Below are positions 33,426 to 42,701 of a DNA stretch of 64,000 nucleotides, piece by piece. Numbering within the stretch: the first letter of the stretch is position 1; the number at the start of each line of letters is the position of its first letter. The DNA is taken from the NCBI RefSeq assembly GCF_039542305.1, contig NZ_BAABHW010000002.1, positions 558,001-622,000 on the forward strand, written 5' to 3'. Below the pieces are notes generated by a model, which did no database searches, was not told the origin of the DNA, and saw nothing but the letters and a program-made list of their open reading frames with translations. Origin of the DNA: Roseibacterium beibuensis. GTDB taxonomy: Bacteria; Pseudomonadota; Alphaproteobacteria; Rhodobacterales; Rhodobacteraceae. The translations under genes were made by a program, and so were the position numbers.

Positions 33426-35564
33426 TTACATCGGAGGGATGGCGAAGAACATCGTCTCGCCGGAATGGTCGTCGACGCCGTCATTGTCGGTCGAGATCCA
33501 CATCGTGCCGTCGGGCGCGATGGCCAGCCCTTCGACCTTGTCGAGCACGTAGCCGCCCGTCGAGGTCAGGTAGGGCAACAAGTCCACCACCAGTTCCGGC
33601 TCCAGCACGGCGGGGGTTTGCCCCAGGGCCACCATGCCCTCCATCGCCGACAGCGGCACACGCGTGATGATCTTGGTCACCGCGCGGGTGTCGAGCTGGT
33701 TGTCGCGCTCGATGAAATAGACGTAGTCGCCATGCGCCACGATCTCCGACAGGCCGACCCAGCCGGTCTCCGGATCGGTCAGCGGGTAGTGGATGACCGA
33801 CCATTCCTCGGTCTCCAGGTTGTAGCCCAGAACCTTGGCGTGGTTTTCCGGGTCGTCGCGCCATTCACGCTGCACGGCGATATAGAGCATGTCATCGACG
33901 CGGGTGATCCCCTCGAAGCCGAAGCGGCGTTCGACCGCCAGCAACTCCTCGGGCAGGGCGATGTAGTCCTCGATCGCGCCATCGGCACCCACGCGGTAAA
34001 TCGCGTGCGGCACCAAACGGTCGCTGCGCCCTTCGGACGCGATCCAGAAGCCGCCTTCGCCGTCCAGCGTGATGCCTTCCATGTCCAGCAGTTGCGCGGG
34101 TTGACCTTCGCGCGTCACGCGGATCGCGTCGACGATGCGGGCGGGCGTCTGGCTCACGTCGATGTGGAAGATCGTCGGCTGCATCCCGTAGAAGCTGTCG
34201 GAGACGGCGTAGATCGTGCCATCCTCGGCCATGACCTGCCCCGAGATGGCGCCCCAGCCGATCAGTTCCTCGGTCCCGGCGCTGGTCAGATGCGGATAGA
34301 CCGCCGGTGCGTCCTGGTACTCGAACAGCATGACATGGGCGCGGGGGCCGGCATCGTCGGTTTCATTGGCCGAGACCAGCAGGTTGCGCTCAGGGATGGT
34401 CACGTAGCCTTCCGGCCCGATGCCCGAGGGCAAAAGCTGCATCAGCACGGGCGCGGCGGGGTCGGTCACGTCATAGACGCCCACGACCGACCCGCGCTCG
34501 GACCCGACGAAGACCATCGGCACGCCGCCGAACGTGTCGACGGTGATCGACTCGGGCTCGACGCCCTTGTTGCCCGAGCGCTCTTCGGGGTAGTGGCCGA
34601 TCTCGATGATCGCGCGCTCGAAATCGAGGCCACTTTCGTAAACCACGGTTCCGTCCTGGTGGAAGATCGTCCAGCCGCGGCTGCCGCCATCCATGTCGCC
34701 TTCGTTGGCGGTGGCGAAATGATCGGCGTCGATCCAGGCAACCGAATCCGGCTCGCGCGGGACGGTGATGGTCTGGTCGAAGACCAGCGCGCCCTCTTCC
34801 TCGGTGTCGACGCCTTCAAGCGTGACCTCACCGGCGGAGAAGTGGCTGAGCACCTCGCCCGCGGCGTTCAGGACAACCATGTGGTTGTTTTCCTGCATGG
34901 TGACGACGATCTCACCTTCGGCGTTGATCGCGACGAATTCCGGCTCGGGGTCTTCGGGCGCGACATCGGCCAGGCCGGTCACGTCGGCCATGATCATGCT
35001 GTCGCAGTTCAGGCCGCCCTCGGCGGTCTCGACGATGGCGACGTACCCGGCGGGCATCTGGCCGACGCGGCCATCGCCAAGGTCTTCGTCCCGCTCGTTC
35101 TCGATCGCGACGGCGACGAAGCTGCCATCGGGGGCGATGGCGACGCTGTCGGGCTGGCCGCCCAGGTCGCAGCTGGCCAGAACCTCGCGGCTGTCGACGT
35201 CGATGGCGTGCAGAACGCCCGAGGTGGTGATGTAATCTTCCGAGGTGTTCTCACCCAGGTAGGCGATCTGGCCCATCACGGCGACCGAGGTCGGCTCGCC
35301 CTCCAACTCGATCACACCGGCGGCGGCGGGGCTGGCCGGGTCGGTGATGTCGATGAAGCCGACCACGCCGGCGGGGCTGTCGGTATAGACCAGCGTCATG
35401 CCGTCCGCCGTGGCCGCGATGATCTCGGCCGATGTTTCCTCGGCGTCGGGCGTGTTGTCGGCCACGCGGAAGGACGCGATGCGGTTGAAATTCATGTCTT
35501 GCGCGAAAGCGGGGCCGGCCATCAGGGCCAGCGCCGAAGTCAGCGTCAGGAAGCGGGTGGTCAT
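33426..35564 (-). CDS. Secreted phytase-like/esterase-like beta-propeller protein
   Basis: A 712-residue exported protein with a signal peptide (MTTRFLTLTSALALMAGPAF, cleaved after AFA). The N-terminal ~400 residues are WD/propeller-type repeats (VGFIDITDPASPAAAGVI, VAVMGQIAYLG, PDSVAIAPDGSFVAVAIEN). The C-terminal ~300 residues match the phytase-like 'esterase-like activity' domain (LLDMEGITLDGEGGFWIASE, YRVGADGAIEDYIALPEELL, VEGLAIAPDGTMWISTDNDG). Overall very acidic, as is common for extracytoplasmic proteins of marine bacteria, with Asp-rich loops likely to bind calcium. The true substrate is unknown. The ATG at 35564 follows GGGGGA. Confidence 0.85.
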   Translation of the reverse strand: MTTRFLTLTSALALMAGPAFAQDMNFNRIASFRVADNTPDAEETSAEIIAATADGMTLVYTDSPAGVVGFIDITDPASPAAAGVIELEGEPTSVAVMGQIAYLGENTSEDYITTSGVLHAIDVDSREVLASCDLGGQPDSVAIAPDGSFVAVAIENERDEDLGDGRVGQMPAGYVAIVETAEGGLNCDSMIMADVTGLADVAPEDPEPEFVAINAEGEIVVTMQENNHMVVLNAAGEVLSHFSAGEVTLEGVDTEEEGALVFDQTITVPREPDSVAWIDADHFATANEGDMDGGSRGWTIFHQDGTVVYESGLDFERAIIEIGHYPEERSGNKGVEPESITVDTFGGVPMVFVGSERGSVVGVYDVTDPAAPVLMQLLPSGIGPEGYVTIPERNLLVSANETDDAGPRAHVMLFEYQDAPAVYPHLTSAGTEELIGWGAISGQVMAEDGTIYAVSDSFYGMQPTIFHIDVSQTPARIVDAIRVTREGQPAQLLDMEGITLDGEGGFWIASEGRSDRLVPHAIYRVGADGAIEDYIALPEELLAVERRFGFEGITRVDDMLYIAVQREWRDDPENHAKVLGYNLETEEWSVIHYPLTDPETGWVGLSEIVAHGDYVYFIERDNQLDTRAVTKIITRVPLSAMEGMVALGQTPAVLEPELVVDLLPYLTSTGGYVLDKVEGLAIAPDGTMWISTDNDGVDDHSGETMFFAIPPM

Positions 35565-35663
35565 ACGGGTCCCCCAAGGGTTGTCGCAGAATTGCACCCG
35601 CTTCCTTTGGCGCAAGGCCGTGACGGTTACGTTACGGGGGTATGTCAGTTTGATGACCGTCGC

Positions 35664-36482
35664 TCAGGCCGGGATGACCCGCGTCACCGCCCCGCCCCGT
35701 CGCAGCATGGTCTTGCGGTTCAGCCAGACGACGACCACCGCCGCCCCGGCAAAGACCCACGTGTCATAGGGTTGCGCATCGGGCCACATGGGCATGTTGA
35801 CCTGCCAGTGAAACAGCATTGCCCACAGGATCGAACCGCGCGCGGCGTTGAACAGTGGCGTCACCAGCACCGCAAGCGCGATGTTGCCCAAGAGGAAGGG
35901 GCCGAAACTCCAACTGCTTTGCGCCAGACCGCTGAGCAGAAAGGCGGGCAGGTGCCACAGGCCCCAAACCGAGCCGATGACGATGCCCGCGAACAGCGGG
36001 GCGACGTGGCGTTGCAGGATCGGTTGCGCCACGCCGCGCCAGCCGAATTCCTCCATCGGGCCGAGGATCGCCATGAAGGCGACCGTGCCCAGGAGCGGGG
36101 CCAGCGCGTCAAAGGGGAACGGGTCGGTGAACAGGTTGCCCTTGATCAGCGAGCCTGCCGCAAAGATCAGCGGCACGCCCAGCAGGACGAACAGAACCCA
36201 AGGCCAGGACACCCGCCACAGCAACAACCGGGACAGGTAGCCGCGCAACCCCCGCAGCCCGCCGAAGGCCAGCACCATCGCGATACCGGAAACCGCCGGC
36301 GCCCATGTCGCCAGCACGAACCCCGGATGCCGCCCGCTGAGGGGGCCAGTCGCGGCCTCGACCTGTTCCTGGTAAACGACGAACCCCGCGAACAGGCCCC
36401 ATGTGATGGCAAAGGTCAGCAGCACAAAGGGGATCAGCGCCCATGAGGGCAAATCGCGCGGGGCGGTTGCGGTGCGGGTCAT
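35664..36482 (-). CDS. CPBP family intramembrane metalloprotease
   Basis: A 272-residue polytopic membrane protein of the CPBP (CAAX protease and bacteriocin-processing, Abi) family. The catalytic glutamate pair lies in GPMEEFGWRGVAQPIL (~residue 142); further conserved histidines are in WGLWHLPAFLL (~172) and AMLFHWQVN (~223). Seven to eight membrane segments. Physiological substrate unknown. It lies between the phytase-like gene and creatinase on the same strand, with ~80-100 bp gaps. Confidence 0.9.
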   Translation of the reverse strand: MTRTATAPRDLPSWALIPFVLLTFAITWGLFAGFVVYQEQVEAATGPLSGRHPGFVLATWAPAVSGIAMVLAFGGLRGLRGYLSRLLLWRVSWPWVLFVLLGVPLIFAAGSLIKGNLFTDPFPFDALAPLLGTVAFMAILGPMEEFGWRGVAQPILQRHVAPLFAGIVIGSVWGLWHLPAFLLSGLAQSSWSFGPFLLGNIALAVLVTPLFNAARGSILWAMLFHWQVNMPMWPDAQPYDTWVFAGAAVVVVWLNRKTMLRRGGAVTRVIPA

Positions 36483-36561
36483 CGCGAAAGCTCCGGTTGG
36501 TCGGGCGACCTGTGCCCCCGACTCGGCCGATGCCGCGATGACTCACGTCAAAACGCCCCCT

Positions 36562-37764
36562 TCAGATCACGTTGTGGTCAGGGCCATAGGGGAAGCGGGT
36601 GATGTTCTCGGCCCCGTCCTCGGTCACGATCAGGATGTCATGCTCGCGGTAGCCGCCCGCGCCCGGCATCCCCCCGGGGATGGTCAGCATCGGCTCCATC
36701 GAGATGACCATGCCGGGTTCCAGCACGGTGTCGATATCCTCGCGCAGTTCCAGCCCCGCCTCGCGGCCGTAGTAATGCGACAGCACGCCGAAGCTGTGGC
36801 CATAGCCGAAGCTGCGATATTGCAGCATGTCCCGTTCCGCGAAGAAATCGTTGATCGCATGGGTGATCCCGGCACAGGTCGCGCCCGGTTGGATCAGGCT
36901 CATGCCCAACTCGTGCGCACCGACATTGGCCTGCCAATAGTTGCGCGAGGCATCGTCGATCTCGCCCAGGAACAGGGTGCGTTCCAGCGCGGTGTAGTAA
37001 CCCGAGATCATCGGGAAGGTATTCAGCGACAGGATATCGCCGCGCGCCAGCTTGCGGCCCGTGACCGGGTTATGCGCACCATCGGTGTTGATGCCGGACT
37101 GGAACCAGACCCAGGTGTCGCGATACTCGGCGTCGGGAAAGCGCGCGGCGATCTCGGCCTCCATCGCGTCGCGGCCTGCCATGGCCACGTCGATCTCGCG
37201 CACGCCCTCGGCAATCGCGTCGCGGATGGCATAGCCGCCCACATCGGCCACGTTGGCGCCCGCCCGGATCAACTCGCGCTCGGCCTCGGATTTCACCATG
37301 CGCTGCCGCATGGTTTGCCGCGCGATATCGAGGCTGGACTGGGGGCGCAGAAAATGGCGCAGCTTTTCGCATTGCGCCAGCGTCATGTGATCTTCCTCGA
37401 TCCCGACATGCCGCCCGGTGCCCGCCACATGGGCCACCGCGCGCCAGTAGTTGTCCCGCTCCCAATCGGTGTAGGTGATGGCATCGCAGGCGCAGCGCCG
37501 CCATGGCTGGCCCGCGTCGATGCCCGCGCTGATGACCACCGCCTCGGACGCCGTGACGACCAGCCCATAGGGCCGCCCGAACGCGCAGTAGAGAAAGCCC
37601 GAGTAATAGGCGATGTTGTGCATTGAGGTCAGAACGACCGCGTCCAGCCCATGCGCATCCATGATCGAGCGAAGCCCCATCAGGCGGCTGTCATACTCGG
37701 CCATCGAGAATGGCAGCGGGGCCTTTTCGCCATTGTGAAACCGGAAGAACTGGGGGCGCTCCAT
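36562..37764 (-). CDS. Creatinase (creatine amidinohydrolase)
   Basis: Pita-bread fold enzyme (M24 superfamily) that hydrolyses creatine to sarcosine and urea. The 400 residues match Pseudomonas creatinase (~403) along the whole length: FRFHNGEKA at the start, SMHNIAYYSGFLYCAFGRPY (substrate Phe/Arg in FGRPY), DTWVWFQSGINTDGAHNPVT (catalytic histidine), ERTLFLGEIDD, YGHSFGVLSHYYGREAGLEL, MVISMEPML and the final ENITRFPYGPDHN. Metal ligands of M24 peptidases are replaced as in true creatinases. It is divergent from an ABC transporter operon that ends with an aldehyde dehydrogenase, suggesting uptake and use of creatine-like compounds. Confidence 0.9.
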   Translation of the reverse strand: MERPQFFRFHNGEKAPLPFSMAEYDSRLMGLRSIMDAHGLDAVVLTSMHNIAYYSGFLYCAFGRPYGLVVTASEAVVISAGIDAGQPWRRCACDAITYTDWERDNYWRAVAHVAGTGRHVGIEEDHMTLAQCEKLRHFLRPQSSLDIARQTMRQRMVKSEAERELIRAGANVADVGGYAIRDAIAEGVREIDVAMAGRDAMEAEIAARFPDAEYRDTWVWFQSGINTDGAHNPVTGRKLARGDILSLNTFPMISGYYTALERTLFLGEIDDASRNYWQANVGAHELGMSLIQPGATCAGITHAINDFFAERDMLQYRSFGYGHSFGVLSHYYGREAGLELREDIDTVLEPGMVISMEPMLTIPGGMPGAGGYREHDILIVTEDGAENITRFPYGPDHNVI

Positions 37765-37821
37765 CGGTCGACCCTCCTTTTACAGAAGGCCCCGGCGTTC
37801 AGGGCGGACAGACCGTGAGGT

Positions 37822-37840
37822 GGGGCGACGCCATCGCCCC
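37822..37840. promoter_or_regulatory. Candidate operator in the creatinase/ABC divergent promoter
   Basis: GGGGCGA-N5-TCGCCCC, a perfect 7-5-7 inverted repeat in the 159-bp region between the divergent creatinase and permease genes. It may be a regulator site serving both directions or a 5' UTR hairpin; no regulator gene is adjacent. Confidence 0.4.
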
Positions 37841-37923
37841 GGCCGAGCGCAATTATCCAAGGCGCGCACGCTCTGGCAAGTCCCCTCTGGCATGGGACGA
37901 GTGCGGCGTCTAACGTCTGCCCC

Positions 37924-38865
37924 ATGCTGCGTTACCTCCTGATCCGCGCCCTGTCGCTGTCGCTGTCCCTGATCGTGGCCAGCGTCGTGATCTTCGCGGT
38001 GATCGAAGTCATTCCCGGCGACCCGGCCACCTACATGCTGGGCCTGAACGCCACCGACCAGACGCTGGCCGCCCTGCGTGATGAACTGGGTCTCGGGGGC
38101 AGCGCGCTCAGCCGCTATTTCGACTGGATCGGCGGTATGCTGACGGGGGATTTCGGCACATCCTACACCTACCGCGTTCCGGTGGCCGAGCTGGTGCTGG
38201 ACCGGTTGCAGGTGTCGCTCCCGCTTGCCGCGATGGCGCTGGCGCTGTCCACGCTCATCGCCTTTCCCATCGGCATCCTTGCCGCCTCGAACCGGGGCGG
38301 CGTGGTGGATTACGGCATCATGGGCGCGACGCAACTGGGCATCGCCATCCCGAATTTCTGGTTCGCGATGCTGTTGGTCCTGCTCTTCGCGGTGACGCTG
38401 CAATGGTTCTCGGCGGGCGGCTTTCCGGGCTGGGACAACCCGTTCCTTGCGCTCAAATCCCTGACGCTGCCCGCCATCGCACTGGCCTTGCCACAGGCCT
38501 CGATCCTGGCGCGCGTGATGCGGTCGGCGCTGTTGGAGACCTTCTCGCAGGATTACATGCGCACCGCCCGCGCCAAGGGGCTGAGCCGGGGGCAAGCGAT
38601 CCGGCGCCATGCCCTGCGCAACGCTCTGATCCCGGTGCTGACGATCATCGGCCTGCAATTCTCCTTCCTGCTGGCGGGCGCGATCATCATCGAGAACGTC
38701 TTTTTCCTGCCCGGCCTCGGGCGGCTGATCTTTCAAGGCATCACGCAGCGCGACCTGATCGTGGTGGAATCCGTGACCATGCTGCTGGTCTTCTCGGTGA
38801 TCCTCGTGACCTTCCTCGTCGATATCACCTACGCCCTTGTCGACCCGAGGTTGCGCCGCAGATGA
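37924..38865 (+). CDS. ABC transporter permease, DppB/OppB type
   Basis: Inner-membrane permease of a peptide/nickel-type importer, 313 residues with six membrane segments. Signatures: N-terminal YLLIRALSLSLSLIVASVVI, FAVIEVIPGDPATYMLGLNA, the EAA loop with DYMRTARAKGLSRGQAIRRH and ALRNALIPVLTIIG, and FFLPGLGRLIFQGITQRD. The stop overlaps the ATG of the second permease (ATGA). Divergent from creatinase. Confidence 0.94.
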   Translation: MLRYLLIRALSLSLSLIVASVVIFAVIEVIPGDPATYMLGLNATDQTLAALRDELGLGGSALSRYFDWIGGMLTGDFGTSYTYRVPVAELVLDRLQVSLPLAAMALALSTLIAFPIGILAASNRGGVVDYGIMGATQLGIAIPNFWFAMLLVLLFAVTLQWFSAGGFPGWDNPFLALKSLTLPAIALALPQASILARVMRSALLETFSQDYMRTARAKGLSRGQAIRRHALRNALIPVLTIIGLQFSFLLAGAIIIENVFFLPGLGRLIFQGITQRDLIVVESVTMLLVFSVILVTFLVDITYALVDPRLRRR

Positions 38866-39686
38866 GACGCCTGCCCCCTGCCCTGATCCTCGGCGCCGTC
38901 CTGTCCGGGGCCTTCCTGATCATCGCGCTGATCTCGCTCGTCTGGGTACCCTACCCGGTCGATGGCGTGTCCATCGCGGACCGGCTGCAACCGATCAGCG
39001 CGGCACACCCACTGGGCACCGACCAGTTGGGCCGCGATGTGCTGTCGCTTTTGATGGTGGGCGCGCAAACCTCGATCGCGGTGGCGATCCTTGCCGTGGG
39101 CATCGGCATGGGCCTTGGCGTGCCCCTCGGGCTGGCCGCCGCCGCCCGGCGCGGCAGCCTGCCCGACGAGGTCATCATGCGCGGCAACGATCTGATTTTC
39201 GCCTTCCCCTCGCTCGTCATCGCCATCCTGATCACCGCGCGCTACGGCCCCTCGGCGACCAACGCGATCCTTGCCATCGGCATATTCAACATCCCCGTTT
39301 TCGCCCGCGTGGCGCGCGGGGGCGCGCTGCCGCTCTGGACGCTGGATTACATCCTCGCCGCCCGCACCGCCGGCAAGGGCCGCATCCGCATCAGCGCGGA
39401 GCATATCCTGCCCAACATCCTGAACCTGCTGATCGTGCAAGCGACCATACAGTTCAGTTTGGGCATCCTTGCCGAAGCCGCGCTCAGCTACGTGGGCCTC
39501 GGCGCGCAGCCGCCCACGCCCAGCTGGGGCCGCATGCTGTCCGAGGCGCAGACGATGATCTACACCCACCCGATGCTGGCCGTTTTGCCGGGGCTGGCCA
39601 TCGTGCTGATGGTGCTGGGGCTGAACCTAATGGGCGACGGGTTGCGCGATGTGCTCGACCCGCGGCTGAGGCGGGGGCGGACATGA
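38862..39686 (+). CDS. ABC transporter permease, DppC/OppC type
   Basis: Second permease of the importer, 274 residues. It contains HPLGTDQLGRDVLSLLMVGA, the family's entry motif, PSLVIAILITARYGPSATNA, and the EAA loop DYILAARTAGKGRIRISAEH. The ATG at 38862 overlaps the upstream stop; longer in-frame extensions lie inside dppB and are shadows. Its stop overlaps the ATG of the ATPase gene. Confidence 0.94.
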   Translation: MRRLPPALILGAVLSGAFLIIALISLVWVPYPVDGVSIADRLQPISAAHPLGTDQLGRDVLSLLMVGAQTSIAVAILAVGIGMGLGVPLGLAAAARRGSLPDEVIMRGNDLIFAFPSLVIAILITARYGPSATNAILAIGIFNIPVFARVARGGALPLWTLDYILAARTAGKGRIRISAEHILPNILNLLIVQATIQFSLGILAEAALSYVGLGAQPPTPSWGRMLSEAQTMIYTHPMLAVLPGLAIVLMVLGLNLMGDGLRDVLDPRLRRGRT

Positions 39687-41272
39687 TCGCGCTCGACCGC
39701 CTGTCGCTGTCCATCCACGGCCAGCCGATCCTGCGCGACGTCTCGCTGGACATCGCGCCGGGCGAGATCTTCGGGCTGGTGGGCGAAAGCGGCTCGGGCA
39801 AATCCATGACCGCGCTGGCGTTGATGGGCCTGCTGCCGAGCGGCGCGGCCACGACCGGCCGCGCCAGTCTCGACGGCGCGGACCTCCTGTCGCTCTCCGA
39901 AGCCGCGCTGTGCCGTCTGCGCGGCAACGACATCGGCATGATTTTCCAGGAGCCGATGACCGCGCTGAACCCGGTGCAGACCATCGGCGCGCAGGTGGCC
40001 GAGACCCTGACGATCCACGGCAAGGCCGATGCGACCGAGGCCCGCGCCATCGCGCGCGACCGGCTGGACCGCGTGGGCCTCAAGCACATCCCGATGGACC
40101 GCTATCCACACGAGTTGTCAGGGGGACAGCGCCAGCGTGTCTGCATCGCCGCCGCCATCGCGCTGCACCCGCGCCTTCTGATCGCGGATGAGCCGACCAC
40201 CGCGCTGGACGTGACCACGCAGGCGCAGATCCTCGACCTGCTGCGCGATATCGTAGCGGACGAGGGGATGTCGCTCCTGCTCATCACCCATGACCTCGCC
40301 GTGGTGGCCGACATGGCCGACCGCATCGCCGTGATGCAGACGGGCGAAATCGTGGAAACCGGGCCGACCAAGACCGTCCTCGCCCGGCAGGATCACCCCT
40401 ATACCCGCGCACTTTTCGCCGCCTCCTCGCACCAGCCCGACCGCGCCACGTATCCCGACCCCGCCCCCCTGCTGGCCGTCGAGAACGTCACGCGCAGCTA
40501 CCCCGGCCCGCGTCAGGGCTTTCGCCGGGGCCCGCCGCTCCACGCCGTCGATGGGGTCAGCTTTGCGCTGCACGAGGGCGAAAGCCTCGGCCTTGTCGGG
40601 GAATCCGGCTGCGGTAAATCCACGCTGACCCGCGCGATCCTGGGCCTCGACCCGATCCAGGGCGGCGCGATCCGGCTGAACGGCACGCCGGTCACGCCCC
40701 AGATGCCGCGCGCCGCGCGCGCCGATATCCAGGTCGTGTTCCAGGACCCGTATGGCAGTTTCAATCCCCGCTGGCGGGTCGAACGGCTGATCGCGGAACC
40801 CTTTCACTTGCTGCCCGATCCGCCGCGCGGGTCGCAGCGCCGCGACCGCGTGGCCGAGGCGCTGACTGCCGTGCATCTCTCCCCCGACGACATGCACAAG
40901 TACCCGCACGAGTTCTCGGGCGGCCAGAGGCAGCGCATCGCCATTGCCCGCGCGCTCATCACCCGCCCCAAGCTCCTTGTGCTGGACGAGGCGGTATCGG
41001 CCCTCGATGTCTCGGTGCGCGCGCGCATCCTCGACCTGCTGGCCGAGTTGCAGGGGGAGTTCCACCTCTCCTACCTTTTCATCAGCCATGACCTGACCGT
41101 GGTGCGCGCGATCACCGACCGTGTTCTTGTGATGCAGTCCGGCAAGATCGTCGAAGAGGGCGCGACCGAAGCCGTCTTCACCGCCCCGCAGCACCCCTAT
41201 ACCCAAACCCTGCTCAAGGCCGCCCCGCGCCTGCCAGACCATATCGGAGGACCCCATGACACCCTGGTTTGA
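39683..41272 (+). CDS. Fused double ATPase of the peptide-type ABC transporter (DppD-DppF)
   Basis: A 529-residue protein with two complete nucleotide-binding domains, equivalent to DppD and DppF in one chain. First domain: Walker A GESGSGKSMTA, signature LSGGQRQRVCIAAAIALHPR, Walker B LLIADEPTTALD. Second domain: Walker A GESGCGKSTLTR, signature FSGGQRQRIAIARALITRPK, Walker B LLVLDEAVSALD, with the oligopeptide-type HPYTQTLLKAAPR tail. The ATG at 39683 overlaps the permease stop. The Walker B glutamate and H-loops (LLITHDLAVV, FISHDLTVV) are intact in both, so both sites should be active. Confidence 0.94.
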   Translation: MIALDRLSLSIHGQPILRDVSLDIAPGEIFGLVGESGSGKSMTALALMGLLPSGAATTGRASLDGADLLSLSEAALCRLRGNDIGMIFQEPMTALNPVQTIGAQVAETLTIHGKADATEARAIARDRLDRVGLKHIPMDRYPHELSGGQRQRVCIAAAIALHPRLLIADEPTTALDVTTQAQILDLLRDIVADEGMSLLLITHDLAVVADMADRIAVMQTGEIVETGPTKTVLARQDHPYTRALFAASSHQPDRATYPDPAPLLAVENVTRSYPGPRQGFRRGPPLHAVDGVSFALHEGESLGLVGESGCGKSTLTRAILGLDPIQGGAIRLNGTPVTPQMPRAARADIQVVFQDPYGSFNPRWRVERLIAEPFHLLPDPPRGSQRRDRVAEALTAVHLSPDDMHKYPHEFSGGQRQRIAIARALITRPKLLVLDEAVSALDVSVRARILDLLAELQGEFHLSYLFISHDLTVVRAITDRVLVMQSGKIVEEGATEAVFTAPQHPYTQTLLKAAPRLPDHIGGPHDTLV

Positions 41273-42701
41273 CCCGACCCAAGTCTTCATCGGCGGCCGC
41301 TGGCAACCCTGCGCCGGTGGGGCCACCCTGCCGCTCGAAAACCCCTCGACCGGCGAGGAGATCGGGCGCATCGCGCGCGGCGATCACCGCGATATCGACG
41401 CCGCCGTGCAGGCCGCCGAGGCCGCCTTGCAGGGCGAATGGGGCACCCTGACCGCCGCCGAGCGCGGTCGCCTTCTGCTGCATCTCGGCCAACTGGTGAG
41501 TGAGCATTTCGACGCGCTGGCCGAGATGGAAGCGACCGATGTGGGCAAGCCCCTGCAACAGGCCAAGAACGACGTCATCGCGCTGGCGCGCTATTGCGAG
41601 TTCTACGGCGGCGCCGCCGACAAGGTGATGGGCGAAACGATCCCGTTCCAGAACGGCTTTACCGTCTACACCCTGCGCGAACCGCACGGCGTCACCGGCC
41701 ATATCGTGCCGTGGAACTACCCGATGCAGATCATCGGTCGCTCGATCGGCGCGGCGCTGGCGATGGGCAATGCCTGCGTCCTGAAACCGGCGGAGGAGGC
41801 GTGCCTGACCGCGCTGGCCTTTGCCGATCTGGCGCGGCAGGCCGGGTTCCCGCCCGGCGCGCTGAACGTGGTGCCCGGGCTGGGGGACGAGGCCGGCGCG
41901 GCTCTGACCGCCCATCCGGGCGTGCGGCACCTGTCCTTCACCGGGTCGGTCGGGACGGGGCGCAAGGTGCAGGCGGCGGCGGCCGAAAACCTGGTCCCCG
42001 TCACGCTGGAACTGGGCGGGAAATCTCCGCAACTCGTGTTCAAGGATGCCGACGTGGACAAGGCCCTGCCCTTCCTCGTCAACGCTGGCATCCAGAACGC
42101 AGGCCAGACCTGCTCGGCCTCCTCCCGCATCCTCGTGCAGCGCGACCGCATGGACGAGGTGACCGAACGGATGGCCGAGGCCTACCGCGCCCTGCGCGTC
42201 GGCCCGGCGATGGCGGATCTGAACGTCGGCCCCCTGATCTCCGCCCGCCAGAAGGATATCGTGGAAAGCTACCTCTCGCTGGCCGATCCTTCGCAGGTCA
42301 TCGCACGGGGCGAGGTTTTGGATAACGCGCCGAAGGGCGGCCACTACGTCGCGCCGACGCTGATCGCGGGCCTCGACCCGGAACACCGGCTGGCGCAAGA
42401 GGAGATCTTCGGCCCTGTTCAGGTGCTCCTGCCCTTCGAGGACGAGGAAGACGCCGTGCGTATCGCCAATGGCACGGCTTATGGCCTGGTTGCCTCGGTC
42501 TGGTCGTCGGATGGCGGGCGGCAGATGCGGCTGGCCAAACGCCTGCGCGCCGGGCAGGTGTTTCTCAACAATTACGGCGCGGCTGGGGGGGGCGAACTGC
42601 CCTTCGGCGGGGTCGGCCATTCCGGGCATGGCCGCGAAAAGGGGTTCGAGGCGCTTTACGGCTTCTCCGCCCTGAAAACCGTCGCTGCGCACCACGGCTG
42701 A
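41256..42701 (+). CDS. NAD(P)-dependent aldehyde dehydrogenase
   Basis: A 481-residue enzyme of the classical ALDH superfamily, close to betaine/amino-aldehyde types. Motifs: HGVTGHIVPWNYPMQIIGRS, FTGSVGTGRKV, the catalytic glutamate in VTLELGGKSPQLVF (~residue 252), the catalytic cysteine in AGQTCSASSRI (~287) and EEIFGPVQVLLPFEDEEDAV. Its start overlaps the end of the ATPase gene by 17 bases, so it is part of the transporter operon and probably oxidises an aldehyde derived from the imported compound. Substrate not determined. Confidence 0.92.
   Translation: MTPWFDPTQVFIGGRWQPCAGGATLPLENPSTGEEIGRIARGDHRDIDAAVQAAEAALQGEWGTLTAAERGRLLLHLGQLVSEHFDALAEMEATDVGKPLQQAKNDVIALARYCEFYGGAADKVMGETIPFQNGFTVYTLREPHGVTGHIVPWNYPMQIIGRSIGAALAMGNACVLKPAEEACLTALAFADLARQAGFPPGALNVVPGLGDEAGAALTAHPGVRHLSFTGSVGTGRKVQAAAAENLVPVTLELGGKSPQLVFKDADVDKALPFLVNAGIQNAGQTCSASSRILVQRDRMDEVTERMAEAYRALRVGPAMADLNVGPLISARQKDIVESYLSLADPSQVIARGEVLDNAPKGGHYVAPTLIAGLDPEHRLAQEEIFGPVQVLLPFEDEEDAVRIANGTAYGLVASVWSSDGGRQMRLAKRLRAGQVFLNNYGAAGGGELPFGGVGHSGHGREKGFEALYGFSALKTVAAHHG

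Noticed and set aside
33465..36446. Very long plus-strand open frame (993 codons) opposite the phytase-like and CPBP genes
   Set aside because: Arg/His/Asp-rich translation, no ribosome site, and it lies antisense to two genes with clear signal peptide and family motifs; it is a high-GC shadow.
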